Shown here: positions 8,231 through 15,812 of the stretch, in pieces
Numbering within the stretch: the first letter of the stretch is position 1
Layout: each line of letters opens with the position of its first letter
Source of the DNA: Microbacterium memoriense
Lineage (GTDB): Bacteria; Actinomycetota; Actinomycetes; Actinomycetales; Microbacteriaceae
DNA length: 64,000 bases
Direction of reading: 5' to 3'
Assembly (NCBI RefSeq): GCF_025398275.1
Contig: NZ_JAODOR010000014.1
Coordinates: forward strand, 62,001-126,000
Notes under the pieces: model-generated
What the model was told of the DNA's origin: nothing
Databases searched by the model: none
The model's input: the letters and a program-made list of their open reading frames with translations, nothing else
Position numbers and translations under genes: made by a program

Positions 8231-9102
8231 GCGGCGCCCTCTTGAGCTGCTGCGATGATCGCGCGCAGGTGCGCGCGCAGAGTCGCCGCACGGTCGGTGA
8301 ACTCCCGCTGGTGGGCGACGTAGGTCGCCTTGCCCTCGGGCGTCTCGATGGGCACCGGCGCGTAGCCCCACTCGACGAGGTCGTACGGCGACGCGCGCAT
8401 GTCGAGTTCGCGGATGTCCCGCGCGAGCTCGAAGCAGTCGAGCAGCAGGTCGCCGGGAACGAGCGGGCCCAGCTTCACGGCCCACTTGTAGAGGTCCATG
8501 TTCGCGTGCAGGCACCCGGGCTGCTCGGTTGCGGACTGCTGCGCGCGGCTCAGCTCACGCCGGTTGAGGGGCACGGCGTCGGGGGTGAAGAACCGGTAGG
8601 CGTCGAAGTGCGTGCAGGTGAGGGGATGCGCGTCGACGACCGCATCCGTTCCTTCCCGCCCGAGACGCAACGGCACGGGATGCCGGTGCTCTGCCTCGCG
8701 GTAGACCATCGCCCATTCGTGGAGTCCGAAGCATCCGTACTGGGCACGGGCGTCGGACGTCGCGCGCAGAATGTTTCCGATGCCGGCGAGCATGAGGCCC
8801 TTGTCAGCGACGAAGCTGGCCGTGTCGACGACAAGGTCCTCGCCGTCTGAGCGGTACCAGCGCCACTCGGCCCGCGGGGTGTCGGCGGCCTCCCGTAACG
8901 CCACTCCGACACCCGGATGCCAGCGCCGCAGGATCGCCGGCTTGTACGAGTAGTACGTGTAGAGGAAGTCGTCGACCGGATGCGTCTGACCTCGCGATGC
9001 ACGGGCTCGCCGCCCCTCGGTCAGCGCATCGGCTCGGGCGTGGTGTCGCTCTTCGAGCGGGCGCCACTCGCTGATCGCGAGAGCGGAATCGATGGTGAGC
9101 AC
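8227..9102 (-). CDS. Actinobacterial 3-methyladenine DNA glycosylase-like protein
   Basis: The 291-residue product belongs to a conserved actinobacterial family that databases often name 3-methyladenine DNA glycosylase, although experimental support is thin. Visible landmarks are the HPVDDFLYTYYSYKPAIL segment near residue 40-57, a CLHANMDLYKWA run near residue 205, and LLDCFELARDIRELD. Many conserved Tyr, His and Trp residues suggest an enzyme. GTG 9102 is preferred to the upstream GTG 9132. It has a TATCCT -10 box exactly six bases upstream (9109-9114), and family conservation starts there. Confidence 0.75.
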   Translation of the reverse strand: MLTIDSALAISEWRPLEERHHARADALTEGRRARASRGQTHPVDDFLYTYYSYKPAILRRWHPGVGVALREAADTPRAEWRWYRSDGEDLVVDTASFVADKGLMLAGIGNILRATSDARAQYGCFGLHEWAMVYREAEHRHPVPLRLGREGTDAVVDAHPLTCTHFDAYRFFTPDAVPLNRRELSRAQQSATEQPGCLHANMDLYKWAVKLGPLVPGDLLLDCFELARDIRELDMRASPYDLVEWGYAPVPIETPEGKATYVAHQREFTDRAATLRAHLRAIIAAAQEGAA

Positions 9103-9128
9103 GCATCGAGGATACGTCCGATGCGTGC

Positions 9129-10046
9129 TCACATCCTCGCGAGCGTGCGCCGCAGGAAGGTGTCGTTGAACGCATCCCTCTCTTCGGAGAGATCGCCGTC
9201 ATGGGCCCACCGGTGCACGCCGAAGCACAGCCCGATGGCGGTGCTGTCGGCGCGCAAGCGCACCCGCGCGGCGTCGTCGGCGGCGTAAGCCGACAGGGTG
9301 GCGTCGGCGGTGGCGTCGTCCGTGAAGTAGCCAACGGCGGCGAACTCCCAGGCGGCGGGAGCGATGAGCGCCTCCCCGAAGTCGATGACGCCGATCTCGC
9401 CGCCCGCGTCGAGGATGTTCTCCTCGTGGAGATCGGGATGCACCAGAACGCCAGTCCCGCTCTCGAGCGCCGCGCGCACCACGGGCGCATGAGCTTGCAA
9501 CCGCTCGCGGAGATGCGGTCGATCGGCGAGCGCCGCGTGATCCTCGAGCCGCGCGTGCCCCAGAGGCCACAGTGGGCGCCGGGCCCACGCCATCAAACCG
9601 GCGGGCATCGACGACTGCTCTCCGCGCAGGGCGCCACCGTCCACCTGCACGGCGCCGAACCCTGAGACAGGTTGCGCGTGCAGCACGCGGAGGAAGGCCG
9701 CCAGGGCGGGCGCGGCGCGCAGCCTGTCGCTCTCCGCAAGCGGTGCACCCTCGAGGCCGGTCGTCACCGAGAATGCGGGCCCGGTCCAGCCGTCGAGCTG
9801 CCAACTGCCGCGCACGGGCCGGGGCACGCGGGCACCGGCCCGCGCTAGCTCGGCCATCACCGCATGTTCCATGGGGTAGGTTGCGCCGGCGCCGGGCCGA
9901 TCTCGCGCAATGCGCAGGGCCCACCACGCAGGCCCCGATCTCACACGCCACGCATCGCTCGCGAGCCCTGTGCCAAGCGGCGACGGGTGTTCGACTTCTC
10001 GCCCGAGCGCTCGGAGCACCCGCCGCGCGGTGGCGTCGGCTGCCAT
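9129..10046 (-). CDS. Aminoglycoside phosphotransferase (APH) family kinase
   Basis: The 305-residue protein-kinase-like fold has a Gly-rich N-lobe loop (LGTGLASDAWRV near residue 24). The catalytic loop HPDLHEENIL near residue 200 supplies the Asp base and metal-binding Asn, and GVIDFGEAL is the DFG-equivalent. The group phosphorylates antibiotics, choline, fructosamines or other small alcohols, and nothing here identifies the substrate. The gene lies just upstream of the glycosylase-like gene on the same strand. A GGAG lies ten bases before the ATG. Confidence 0.83.
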   Translation of the reverse strand: MAADATARRVLRALGREVEHPSPLGTGLASDAWRVRSGPAWWALRIARDRPGAGATYPMEHAVMAELARAGARVPRPVRGSWQLDGWTGPAFSVTTGLEGAPLAESDRLRAAPALAAFLRVLHAQPVSGFGAVQVDGGALRGEQSSMPAGLMAWARRPLWPLGHARLEDHAALADRPHLRERLQAHAPVVRAALESGTGVLVHPDLHEENILDAGGEIGVIDFGEALIAPAAWEFAAVGYFTDDATADATLSAYAADDAARVRLRADSTAIGLCFGVHRWAHDGDLSEERDAFNDTFLRRTLARM

Positions 10047-10164
10047 CGCTGGCCCGCTCCGCGCGACCCCGAACGTGCCCAGGCCACCCCCGCACGGTCG
10101 TCCATTCGGAGCGGCCTCATTGAACTGCTCCTTCTCGCGTCAAGGGTTCTCGTGGCCACCGTAA

Positions 10165-10548
10165 CGCCTGCTCGCCGTCGACGGCCGTCGGAGCGGACCC
10201 GTCGTGCACACGGTGGTGATATCGCGCACGGTGCCGTCCTACGCTCCGAGCGGGCGACACCCGGTCGAGGCGACCTGCCTGCTGCCGTGCGCGGTCGCCG
10301 AGGCCGATGTGCGCAGGCACCTGAGCGAGATCTGGCAGGGCGATGTCGCTGCGTGGCAGCTTCTGCGGCGCGATGACATCCCCGACGCTCTTCCAGCACA
10401 ACCCGCACCTCTCAGATCGCGTGGCCCCGCGCAGCTCGCCGACCGGATATTCGTCGCGGGCGACCACCGGGACACGGCATCCATCAACGGCGCGCTCGCG
10501 TCGGGCGAGCGTGCCGCGCGCGCGATTCTGGGTGCGACGCCGCGGTGA
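10165..10548 (+). pseudogene. C-terminal remnant of a FAD-dependent amine oxidase-like protein
   Basis: Translation from 10165 gives about 127 residues that match only the tail of actinobacterial flavin amine oxidases: VVHTVVISRTVPSYAP, then EADVRRHLSEIWQGDVAAW, then IFVAGDHRDTASINGALASG. The last motif is the C-terminal FAD-binding segment. The N-terminal two thirds, including the Rossmann GxGxxG, are missing, and a stop at 10162 closes the frame just upstream. The first in-frame start is internal. I read it as a degraded gene whose front was lost when the APH-family block became its neighbour. Confidence 0.65.
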
Positions 10549-10565
10549 GCCTGCACAATGGCAGG

Positions 10566-10964
10566 ATGAGTCGCCGCGCGAAGAAGCCAGCCGCCCACGT
10601 TCTCTGGGTCGTGGCTCTGCCGTTTGCGGTGTCGGGGATCATCCATCTGGTGCGACCCGGTGTGTTCACGCCGATCGTCCCGCGTCCGCTGCGGCGCTGG
10701 GATCGCACGCTCGTAGTGGCGTCGGGGCTCGTGGAGCTGGCGTGCGCCCTCGGTCTGGTCGCGCCCAAGACGCGTCAGCCCGCCGGATGTGCCAGCGCGC
10801 TCGTGCTCGCCGCGATCTGGCCGGCGAACATCCAGATGAGCCTCGACCTCGGTCGCCGCGCGCTCCGCCGGCGCACCCCGCGAGCGTGGATCGCGTTCGT
10901 CGTCTCGATCGCGCGGCTACCGCTGCAGCTCACCCTCATCCGGCAGGCGCTGCGCGCGCGCTGA
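10566..10964 (+). CDS. DoxX-like four-helix membrane protein
   Basis: The 132-residue product has four hydrophobic helices and matches the DoxX/DoxD-like group: HVLWVVALPFAVSGIIHLV in helix 1, PIVPRPLRRW in the first loop, then VASGLVELACALGLV. Roles of the group range from redox partners to unknown. ATG 10566 is chosen because a weak -10 (CACAAT, 10554-10559) lies exactly six bases upstream, whereas the GTG at 10545 has no ribosome site. It follows the amine oxidase remnant on the same strand. Confidence 0.75.
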   Translation: MSRRAKKPAAHVLWVVALPFAVSGIIHLVRPGVFTPIVPRPLRRWDRTLVVASGLVELACALGLVAPKTRQPAGCASALVLAAIWPANIQMSLDLGRRALRRRTPRAWIAFVVSIARLPLQLTLIRQALRAR

Positions 10965-10975
10965 TTCGGGATCGA

Positions 10976-11050
10976 GCGCAGTTATGTTCTATTTTGTGCT
11001 GAAATGGCAGTTCATTATCTCGTCGATATATGCTAGTCTTTCTGTATTGG
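10976..11050 (+). promoter_or_regulatory. AT-rich promoter region of the DUF222-HNH gene
   Basis: This stretch is conspicuously AT-rich against its surroundings. It offers TTCATT (11011-11016) and TAGTCT (11034-11039), separated by 17 bases, as one possible -35/-10 pair. An overlapping TATGCT is a second candidate -10. The leader to the start codon would then be about 80 bases. The exact hexamers are uncertain. Confidence 0.35.
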
Positions 11051-11123
11051 CGATCGGCCCGACTGGGGGCGAGCTTGGACGATGCCTCCAGGCGTGAATA
11101 TTTTCTTCGCGTCGAGGAGTGCC

Positions 11124-12545
11124 ATGAAAGAGTCGCAATCACCCACAGGGCCGCACCGCCCAGTGTCGTTCTCCGGTGGCGAGCAGGTGCCGCGCGAAGC
11201 GGCGGACCTGGACCCCCACTGGAAAGATCTGTCGCTGATCGTCGAGCGCGCCGAGCAGAATCGTGCCGAGATGGCCCGCCTGCACGCCGACCGCGCAGAA
11301 CTGTGCGCGGAGGCGCTGAAACTCGTCGCCCTCCGCACCGCGCAGCGGCACGCCGCACGCCCAGGACGCGAGATCGGCGACACGATTCCTCTGCGCGAAG
11401 TGATGGCCGAGCTCGCCTGTGCGCTCCGCGTCGGCGAGCGCACCGTCTCGATCTGGCTGGGCGACGGTGCAGCTCTCGTCCACAACTTCCCCGCGACGCT
11501 CGAGGCGTTGCGCACCGGGCGCATCGACGAACGTCACGCGTCGGCGATCATCGATGCCGGCATGCCGCTCGATGAGGCCATCCGCCCCCACTACGAAGAG
11601 CTCGTCCTCACTCGCGCTGACGTCGCGACGGCACCTGAACTCCGCGAGATCGCCCGGGTCATCGCGGCGCACCTCCAGCCCGACATCACCGAGCAGCGGC
11701 AACGCGATGCGCTCGCGCAACGGCAGGTGAAGACCTACGCCCTGCAAGACGGGCTGTCGCGGCTCCTCCTCGACGCCCCCGCGGCTCTCGTTCAGGGCAT
11801 CTTCGAACGCGTGACCGATATGGCCGTCGCGCTGAATGACGCCGACACTGAGGGCGACGGGCTCGAGGGCGACGGGGCGGAAGGCGACGAGTCCGACCCC
11901 GAAGAGCGCGACGACCGGACCCTCGACCAACGCCGCGCCGACATCATGTGCGACCTGTTGCTCAGCGGCGCTCCCGCCGCCCACGGCGACAGTGGCCTCG
12001 CCGCCATCCGCGCCACCGTGCAGGTGACGATCCCGATCCTCACTCTCGCCGGCCTCGACGACGCGCCGGCGATCCTCGACGGTCATGGACCGATCGATGC
12101 GGAGACGGCCCGCATCCTCGCGGCGGCGGCCGAGTCGTGGCAGCGAGTCATGATTCACCCGGTCACGGCCGAGCCGCTCAGGCTCGACAGCTACCCGCCG
12201 AGCAAGCGGCTTCGCCGCCTTCTCGATGCTCGTGACCGGTGCTGCCGGTGGCCCGGATGCCGTCGCCAGGCCCGCCGCAGTGACGCCGACCACACGATCG
12301 CCTTCTCCGAGGGCGGGAAGACCCACGCGGGCAATCTTGAGATCCTCTGTCGCCGACACCACCGGCTCAAGCACGCTTCGCCGTGGGTGATCGAACACCT
12401 CGGCGGCGGCACACTGCTGTTCACGTCGCCGACCCGGCGAAAATACCGAAACGATGCGCCACCCGTGCTCGAAGCAGTCACCGAACCGCCCTGGGCACGG
12501 CTCCTCGCGACACCCTACGATCCCGCCGACGGAGCGGGATTCTGA
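11124..12545 (+). CDS. DUF222 and HNH endonuclease domain protein (13E12 family)
   Basis: The 473-residue product has an N-terminal DUF222 region (helical, about residues 30-330) with an acidic spacer near residue 245 (EGDGLEGDGAEGDE). A C-terminal HNH nuclease domain follows at about residues 370-420: CCRWPGC, SDADHTIAFSEGG, NLEILCRRHHRLKH. The two Cys pairs probably bind zinc and the DH/N/H residues form the active site. The family is the 13E12 repeat family of mycobacteria, usually multicopy, with no proven role. ATG 11124 is fixed by GAGGAG at 11114-11119. It stands alone, and the HNH residues are intact. Confidence 0.9.
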   Translation: MKESQSPTGPHRPVSFSGGEQVPREAADLDPHWKDLSLIVERAEQNRAEMARLHADRAELCAEALKLVALRTAQRHAARPGREIGDTIPLREVMAELACALRVGERTVSIWLGDGAALVHNFPATLEALRTGRIDERHASAIIDAGMPLDEAIRPHYEELVLTRADVATAPELREIARVIAAHLQPDITEQRQRDALAQRQVKTYALQDGLSRLLLDAPAALVQGIFERVTDMAVALNDADTEGDGLEGDGAEGDESDPEERDDRTLDQRRADIMCDLLLSGAPAAHGDSGLAAIRATVQVTIPILTLAGLDDAPAILDGHGPIDAETARILAAAAESWQRVMIHPVTAEPLRLDSYPPSKRLRRLLDARDRCCRWPGCRRQARRSDADHTIAFSEGGKTHAGNLEILCRRHHRLKHASPWVIEHLGGGTLLFTSPTRRKYRNDAPPVLEAVTEPPWARLLATPYDPADGAGF

Positions 12546-12567
12546 ACCCGAGGCTATTCTGCATTGC

Positions 12568-13356
12568 ATGCCCCGACCCCGCGCGCCGATGCGCGAGTTC
12601 ACCCGAGGGATGGCCCTCCTGGGCGGCGGCTTCCGCTATTGGCGGCGACGCCCACGCCTGATGGCGCTCGGTCTGATTCCCGCCGCAATCGTCGCGACGG
12701 TGCTGCTGGTGGGCCTCGTCGCGCTCGCGTCGTCCGTCCCCGGCATCACGGTCGCCCTGACACCGTTCGCCGAGGGATGGCCGGGGCTCTGGGCGTCCGT
12801 CATCCGCATCGCCGTCGGCACCGCGCTGATCGGCGCAGCACTCGTGATCGTCGCGATTTCGTTCACCGCTCTGACCCTCTTCGTCGGGGAACCGTTCTAC
12901 GAGCGCATCTGGCGAGCCGTCGAAGCCGACCTGGGCGAAGCGCCGCCGGCATCCGAGGGAGGATTCTGGCGGTCGCTCGCGGACAGTGCGGGACTCGTCT
13001 TCCGCGGAATCGGCGTCGCACTCTTCGCGGCTCTTCTCGGGCTGATCCCCGGAGTCGGCGGCGCTCTCTCTGCCGTCACAGCCGTTTTCCTCACCGGCAT
13101 GCTCCTCGCCGACGAGCTCGGCTCACGCGCCCTGACTGCGCGGGGCCTCGTCGCGTCGCAGCGCCGCGCACTCATGCGTCGGCACCGCGCGCTGACGCTC
13201 GGGTTCGGCGTCGCGACACAGCTGTGCTTCCTCGTGCCGGGCGGAGCCGTGGCGACCATGCCGGCCGCAGTCGCCGGTTCGGCTCTGCTCGCACGCGAAC
13301 TACTCCCGGCGACGGGTCAGCCCGCGGCCGCGTCGAAACAGAACACGTCGGCGTAG
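12568..13356 (+). CDS. EI24-domain integral membrane protein (CysZ-like)
   Basis: The 262-residue product has about four to five hydrophobic helices and the EI24/CysZ signature GEPFYERIWRAVE near residue 113-125. It then has a paired-helix region (GLIPGVGGALSAVTAVFLTG). CysZ is a sulfate permease in enterobacteria. Actinobacterial members are uncharacterised, and nothing here ties this one to sulfur metabolism. A TATTCT -10 (12555-12560) lies seven bases before the ATG, so the mRNA is probably leaderless. It converges on the cation exporter gene. Confidence 0.83.
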   Translation: MPRPRAPMREFTRGMALLGGGFRYWRRRPRLMALGLIPAAIVATVLLVGLVALASSVPGITVALTPFAEGWPGLWASVIRIAVGTALIGAALVIVAISFTALTLFVGEPFYERIWRAVEADLGEAPPASEGGFWRSLADSAGLVFRGIGVALFAALLGLIPGVGGALSAVTAVFLTGMLLADELGSRALTARGLVASQRRALMRRHRALTLGFGVATQLCFLVPGGAVATMPAAVAGSALLARELLPATGQPAAASKQNTSA

Positions 13357-13390
13357 GCGGCTGCAGACTACGTGGAGAGATGTCTGCGGG

Positions 13391-14032
13391 CTACTCTTCC
13401 TTCATCTCGCTCAGCACCTCGAAGGGTGACTCGACGTCGCCGGTCCAGGCTTCAATACCCTCACGAACGGCGAGAGCGGCAACGACCAACGCGGCGACGG
13501 AGTCTGCCCACCACCAGCCGAACAGGCTGTTGAGGATCAGCCCGATGAAGACGGCGCCGGAGAGATAGACGCACAGCAGCAGCTGGCGTGCGTCGGCGAG
13601 GACGCTCTTTGATCCGAGCTCGCGTCCGGTGCGGATCTCGAACCAGGCCAGAAGCGGCATCACCAGCAGGCTGAGCGCGGTAATACCGATCCCGAGCGGG
13701 CTGTGTTCGGGTCCCTCTTGCGAGACGAGGCTGAGGATCGCGTCGATGGTGACGTAGGCGGCAAGGGCGAAGAACGCCAGCCCGATCGCGCGCACGGTGA
13801 CCTTCTCCCACCGCTCGGGATCCTTCCGTGTGAACTGCCATGCGATCGCGACCGCCGAGAGCACCTCGACGACAGAATCGAGACCGAATCCGATCAGCGC
13901 CGCCGAGGACGCCAGCACACCGGCGGTGATGGCGACGATCGCCTCAATGACGTTGTACGTGATCGTGAACGCGACGATGAACCGCACCCGGCGGTGGAGC
14001 CGCTCTCGACGGTCGGGGGTAAGCGTGGTCAT
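13391..14032 (-). CDS. Cation diffusion facilitator-type metal exporter
   Basis: The 213-residue product has six hydrophobic helices and the CDF pattern of charged residues inside helices: GFGLDSVVEVLSAVAIAW in helix 2 and FGWWWADSVAALVVAALAV in helix 5. The Asp/Glu residues in these helices form the metal site. It lacks the long C-terminal cytoplasmic domain of full CDF proteins, as is usual for this actinobacterial subgroup. The ATG overlaps the cmtR stop (ATGA, 14029-14032). Coupling to a CmtR-type sensor argues for export of Cd(II), Pb(II) or Zn(II), an inference from context. Confidence 0.85.
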   Translation of the reverse strand: MTTLTPDRRERLHRRVRFIVAFTITYNVIEAIVAITAGVLASSAALIGFGLDSVVEVLSAVAIAWQFTRKDPERWEKVTVRAIGLAFFALAAYVTIDAILSLVSQEGPEHSPLGIGITALSLLVMPLLAWFEIRTGRELGSKSVLADARQLLLCVYLSGAVFIGLILNSLFGWWWADSVAALVVAALAVREGIEAWTGDVESPFEVLSEMKEE

Positions 14033-14382
14033 GCCGTGACCTCACAGCAGCCGGCGACAGCGCAAGACGGGTCCAGGCATGGGGCGTCCGCGTCGACGGC
14101 GAGAGCAACGTCGACGAGCGCGGTGAGCGCGGCTGTCAGGTGCGGGTCGGAGATCTCGTATCGGGTTTGCCGGCCCTCCGGCTCCGCGACGACGATCCCG
14201 CAATCCCGCAGACAGGTGAGGTGGTTCGAGACGTTCGACCGGGTCAACTCGAGGTCCCGCGCGAGCACCGCCGGGTAGGAGTGCCCCTCGAGCAACACCA
14301 TCAGAATCCGCGATCGAGTCGGATCGGCCATCGCCCGGCCGAGCCGGTTCATTACATCGAGACGCGTCGTAATAGTCAGCAT
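14029..14382 (-). CDS. cmtR: CmtR-type Cd(II)/Pb(II)-sensing ArsR/SmtB repressor
   Basis: The 117-residue winged-helix repressor is the same size as mycobacterial CmtR. The recognition helix reads LTRSNVSNHLTCLRDCG and supplies two sensing Cys in the C-x3-C arrangement that CmtR uses. The third ligand Cys follows in DADAPC near residue 101, and a Cys-rich tail (CAVAGCCEVTA) is extra. Metal binding releases the DNA. ATG 14382 is chosen over a longer reading because it matches CmtR length and lies six bases after a TATGAT -10. It leads the operon with the exporter gene and probably represses itself. Confidence 0.88.
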   Translation of the reverse strand: MLTITTRLDVMNRLGRAMADPTRSRILMVLLEGHSYPAVLARDLELTRSNVSNHLTCLRDCGIVVAEPEGRQTRYEISDPHLTAALTALVDVALAVDADAPCLDPSCAVAGCCEVTA

Positions 14383-14408
14383 CCACTGATCATACAGTGG
14401 CCGCTGTA
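14383..14408 (-). promoter_or_regulatory. cmtR promoter with overlapping inverted-repeat operators
   Basis: The minus-strand -10 TATGAT (14389-14394) lies inside the inverted repeat CCACTG-ATCATA-CAGTGG (14383-14400). A second repeat, TACAG-N6-CTGTA (14393-14408), overlaps it on the upstream side. A dimer bound to either would cover the -10 box. The first transcribed base is predicted at the A of the ATG, so operator, promoter and start codon are packed within 27 bases. The autoregulation is inferred from family behaviour. Confidence 0.6.
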
Positions 14409-14422
14409 CATAAAGCGCACTC

Positions 14423-14490
14423 GAAATGTCCACTTGGACATGCCGTGGACGACTCTCTTACGAAATGGACATCTTCCAGCGGTCCCTACA
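14423..14490 (+). repeat. Left 68-bp boundary repeat (copy A) of the ABC/two-component cassette
   Basis: Copy A aligns without gaps to copy B at 19129-19196, with 48 of 68 positions identical. It opens with the inverted repeat ATGTCCA-CT-TGGACAT (14426-14441), followed by further TGGAC half-sites at 14446 and 14466, and ends in TCCCTACA. The layout, an inverted core plus directly repeated half-sites, resembles recombinase or regulator binding arrays. Both copies are in the same orientation and bracket 4.6 kb of sequence. Confidence 0.65.
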
Positions 14491-14723
14491 TGACTACCTA
14501 CTACCTGTAGGACTCGGTGCGACATGTCCATCCCGACCGCGCGACGCCACGACGCTCGGGGAGCGAAGATATCCACGCGGATTGCACCGCATCCGAGGAC
14601 GAGTTGTCCATTCCGTTGAGCCCGCTGCACGCTGGGCGATTCCTGAGCGGTCAGCGGCGTGGCTCAGTGAGATGCACCCTGCCAACCGTTGAGCGCGTCG
14701 GATCGTGCACGTTCGTGCGGGTG
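14491..14723. other. Non-coding stretch with two extra TGTCCA half-sites
   Basis: I see no convincing gene between the boundary repeat and the DUF2269 remnant. Two further TGTCCAT half-sites occur at 14525-14531 and 14605-14611, each followed by a CCG after one base, so the half-site family continues inward from copy A. No terminator with a T-run is visible for the operon that reads toward this region. Confidence 0.45.
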
Positions 14724-15116
14724 TCAGGGCTTCCACACCATCAGCACGACTATCGCGACCAGGCATATGGCTGTGATGCCTGGGCTCACCGCGACGCGTG
14801 TGTAGCGCTGCTTCGGTTCCCGCCGTTCCGGGTGGAGGTATGTAGGGATGACGATCCCGAGCGTGAGCGCAACGGCGATCACATACAGGATGAGAGATCC
14901 CAGAACCCAGGGGGTGGTGATGGAGAGGTCATATTTCGGGTCGGCCATACCCATGACCCCGAATCCGGTGACAATCACCAGGAGGGACAGGTATGTCAGG
15001 CGGCCGAGGCTCTTGGCTGACGCGGTTGCGCGAGCGGTGTCTCCGGTGCGAAGCGCGCGCAGGCCGGACGCTGAACAGAAGGTCCAAGGGGATCTCCTTT
15101 GCTGAAGGGCTGCTTG
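14724..15116 (-). pseudogene. DUF2269-type membrane protein missing its first helix
   Basis: In frame directly after the ABC ATPase stop, the translation contains SGLRALRTGDTARATASAKS, then LGRLTYLSLLVIVTGFGVMG, and two more helices ending in VLMVWKP. This matches DUF2269-type four-helix proteins from the end of helix 1 onward, but the N-terminal start and first helix are absent. A ribosome-site-like AAAGGAG lies 19 bases after the ATPase stop. The TTG at proper distance from it is in another frame and encodes an unrelated peptide. An internal GTG at 14978 could give an 84-residue, two- to three-helix product. I read it as a deletion-damaged operon partner of the ABC exporter. Confidence 0.55.
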
Positions 15117-15812
15117 TTACGCGGTTGCGGAGACGGTGTCGACGAGTTTGCCGTCGACGAGGTTGACGACACCGTGCATCCGGGGCAGGTGGACAAGATC
15201 GTGGGTGACGAGCAGCGTCGAGGTGTTCAACTCGTCGGTCAGGCGGAGGATGAGCTGGATGATGCTGGCGCCGCGTTCCTGGTCGAGGGCGCTGGTGGGT
15301 TCGTCAACGACGAGCACGCTGGGGTCGTTCATCAGGGCGCGGGCGATGTTCACTCGCTGGCGTTGACCTCCGGAGAGCTGATGGGGTCGTTTGTCTCGGT
15401 GGTCGGTGAGTCCAACCGCATCGAGAAGCGTCTCGGCTCGTTTGCCGGCGTTGCCACGGTTTCGGCGGGAGTGGCGCGCGCCGAGCTCGTTCATGACGGA
15501 CAGCTGCTCGAGCGCAGTCAGGGACGGGATGAGGTTGGACTGCTGGAAAACGATGCCGATCTTGTTCCGGCGGGTCTCAGTCGCGTCGCCGGGGGTGAGG
15601 CGGGTGGCATCGACGTCGTCGATGATGACCTGCCCGGAGTCGGGGCGGATGAGGGTCGCGGCGACGGCGAGAAGGCTGGATTTTCCGGAGCCGCTGGGTC
15701 CGGTGATGCCGGTGACGGTTCCTGGGTGAGCGGTGAGGCTGACCTGGTTGACGGCGGTGACGCGATTGTCGCCGTCGGGGAAGGTGAGGGTGATGCTGTC
15801 GAGGCGGATCAT
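15117..15812 (-). CDS. ABC transporter ATP-binding protein, MacB/LolD type
   Basis: The 231-residue nucleotide-binding protein has Walker A GPSGSGKSS near residue 39, Q-loop VFQQSN, signature LSGGQRQRVNIARALM near residue 143, and Walker B VLVVDEPTSALD. The sequence type is that of MacB/LolD exporters, which pair with FtsX-like permeases. It overlaps the permease stop by four bases (ATGA, 15809-15812), so the two form one machine. The damaged DUF2269 gene follows 20 bases downstream. The divergent two-component system probably controls it, as is common for antibiotic or peptide defence exporters. Confidence 0.92.
   Translation of the reverse strand: MIRLDSITLTFPDGDNRVTAVNQVSLTAHPGTVTGITGPSGSGKSSLLAVAATLIRPDSGQVIIDDVDATRLTPGDATETRRNKIGIVFQQSNLIPSLTALEQLSVMNELGARHSRRNRGNAGKRAETLLDAVGLTDHRDKRPHQLSGGQRQRVNIARALMNDPSVLVVDEPTSALDQERGASIIQLILRLTDELNTSTLLVTHDLVHLPRMHGVVNLVDGKLVDTVSATA

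Noticed and set aside
10201..10548. A 114-codon frame read as a small independent gene
   Set aside because: Homology to the amine-oxidase tail extends upstream of its start codon in the same frame, so the start is internal to a gene remnant.
11139..12602. A 487-codon open frame antisense to the DUF222-HNH gene
   Set aside because: It mirrors the sense gene and has no recognisable domain, while the sense strand has an intact HNH motif and ribosome site.
13363..13387. Hairpin GCAGAC-N13-GTCTGC between the EI24 and cation exporter genes as a bidirectional terminator
   Set aside because: Six-bp arms with a 13-base loop and no T-run are too weak to call.
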